From: Dokdonella_A sp036518555
GTDB lineage: Bacteria; Pseudomonadota; Gammaproteobacteria; Xanthomonadales; Rhodanobacteraceae
DNA length: 5,976 nucleotides
Assembly: GCF_036518555.1 (NCBI RefSeq)
Contig: NZ_DATDMY010000101.1
Location: 1 to 5,976, forward strand
Direction of reading: 5' to 3'
The notes beneath the pieces are model-generated. The model was not told where the DNA came from. It saw only the letters and a program-made list of their open reading frames with translations, and ran no database searches. Each line of letters starts with the position of its first letter. The stretch's first letter is position 1. Below, piece by piece: positions 5,797 through 5,976 of this stretch. The translations under genes were made by a program, and so were the position numbers.

Positions 5797-5976
5797 ATGG
5801 AAGACAGCGAGCGCCCCAAACCGCCGCGCCGGCGCACGTCGACCGAGGCCGGCGATGGCGCCACGACGACGAAGCCGCGCACGCGCCGCAGCCCGGCCGC
5901 GGTCGAAGGCGACGGTGCAGCACCGAAACGTGCGCCGCGCGTTCGTGCGGCGCCGATCGCGGATGAAACGGCAGCG
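5797..5976 (+). CDS. 5' end of an unidentified gene with a basic, probably disordered N-terminus
   Basis: Sixty codons are visible, open to the right edge. The product begins MEDSERPKPPRRRTSTEAG and continues with segments such as TKPRTRRSP, APKRAPRVRAAP and ADETAA. It is rich in Pro, Ala, Arg, Lys and Thr and nearly free of hydrophobic residues, so it is probably disordered and may bind nucleic acid, polyphosphate or acidic partners. It has no signal peptide. ATG 5797 is the first possible start in the frame: an in-frame TAG lies at 5755-5757 with no ATG, GTG or TTG between. Codons are largely GC-ended and a promoter motif sits directly upstream. The functional domain lies outside the window, so no product name is justified; such tails precede many unrelated cytoplasmic proteins. 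Confidence 0.7.
   Translation, partial: MEDSERPKPPRRRTSTEAGDGATTTKPRTRRSPAAVEGDGAAPKRAPRVRAAPIADETAA

Overview
The window is very GC-rich (roughly 70% by eye), with densely GC-ended codons and long arginine/histidine-rich antisense shadows. Together with Gram-negative signal peptides and a C-terminal D-x-IF-x-DGF tail, which I recall from secreted proteins of Xanthomonadales/Lysobacterales, this suggests a gammaproteobacterium of that group (for example Rhodanobacteraceae). That placement is inference. The sequence looks like ordinary chromosome: I see no transposase, integrase, tRNA, rRNA or CRISPR array.

Layout. (1) 1-1355, minus: an APC-superfamily (CAT/YfnA-like) amino-acid permease whose last part runs off the left edge. 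Its promoter lies in the 125-base gap before the next gene. (2) 1481-2962, minus: an exported 493-residue protein built of eight degenerate repeats, probably a beta-propeller, ending in DDTIFVDGFDG. (3) 2963-3617: a 655-base stretch with no convincing gene, acting as the divergent upstream region of genes 2 and 3. (4) 3618-4025, plus: a small exported four-cysteine protein of unknown function. (5) 4032-4066: a hairpin between convergent genes, probably a bidirectional terminator. (6) 4071-5708, minus: a membrane-anchored, stand-alone FMN/3Fe-4S glutamate-synthase-like protein (the central domain of GltB without its glutaminase or GXGXG domains). (7) 5797-5976, plus: the start of a gene whose product begins with a long Pro/Ala/Arg-rich, probably disordered segment. 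It continues beyond the right edge.

The genes do not form an obvious operon or pathway and each seems to have its own control region. The most useful regulatory observation is a shared 12-base element, CGGCTA-NNN-TCG, in front of three of the five genes (permease, glutamate-synthase-like gene and right-edge gene). In each case it is placed as an extended -10 promoter. At the right-edge gene this puts the transcription start on the A of the ATG, so that mRNA is probably leaderless. I found no clear new multi-gene system. The novelty candidates are the repeat protein with its tail, the small cysteine-bearing exported protein, the orphan GltB-like enzyme and the shared promoter motif.
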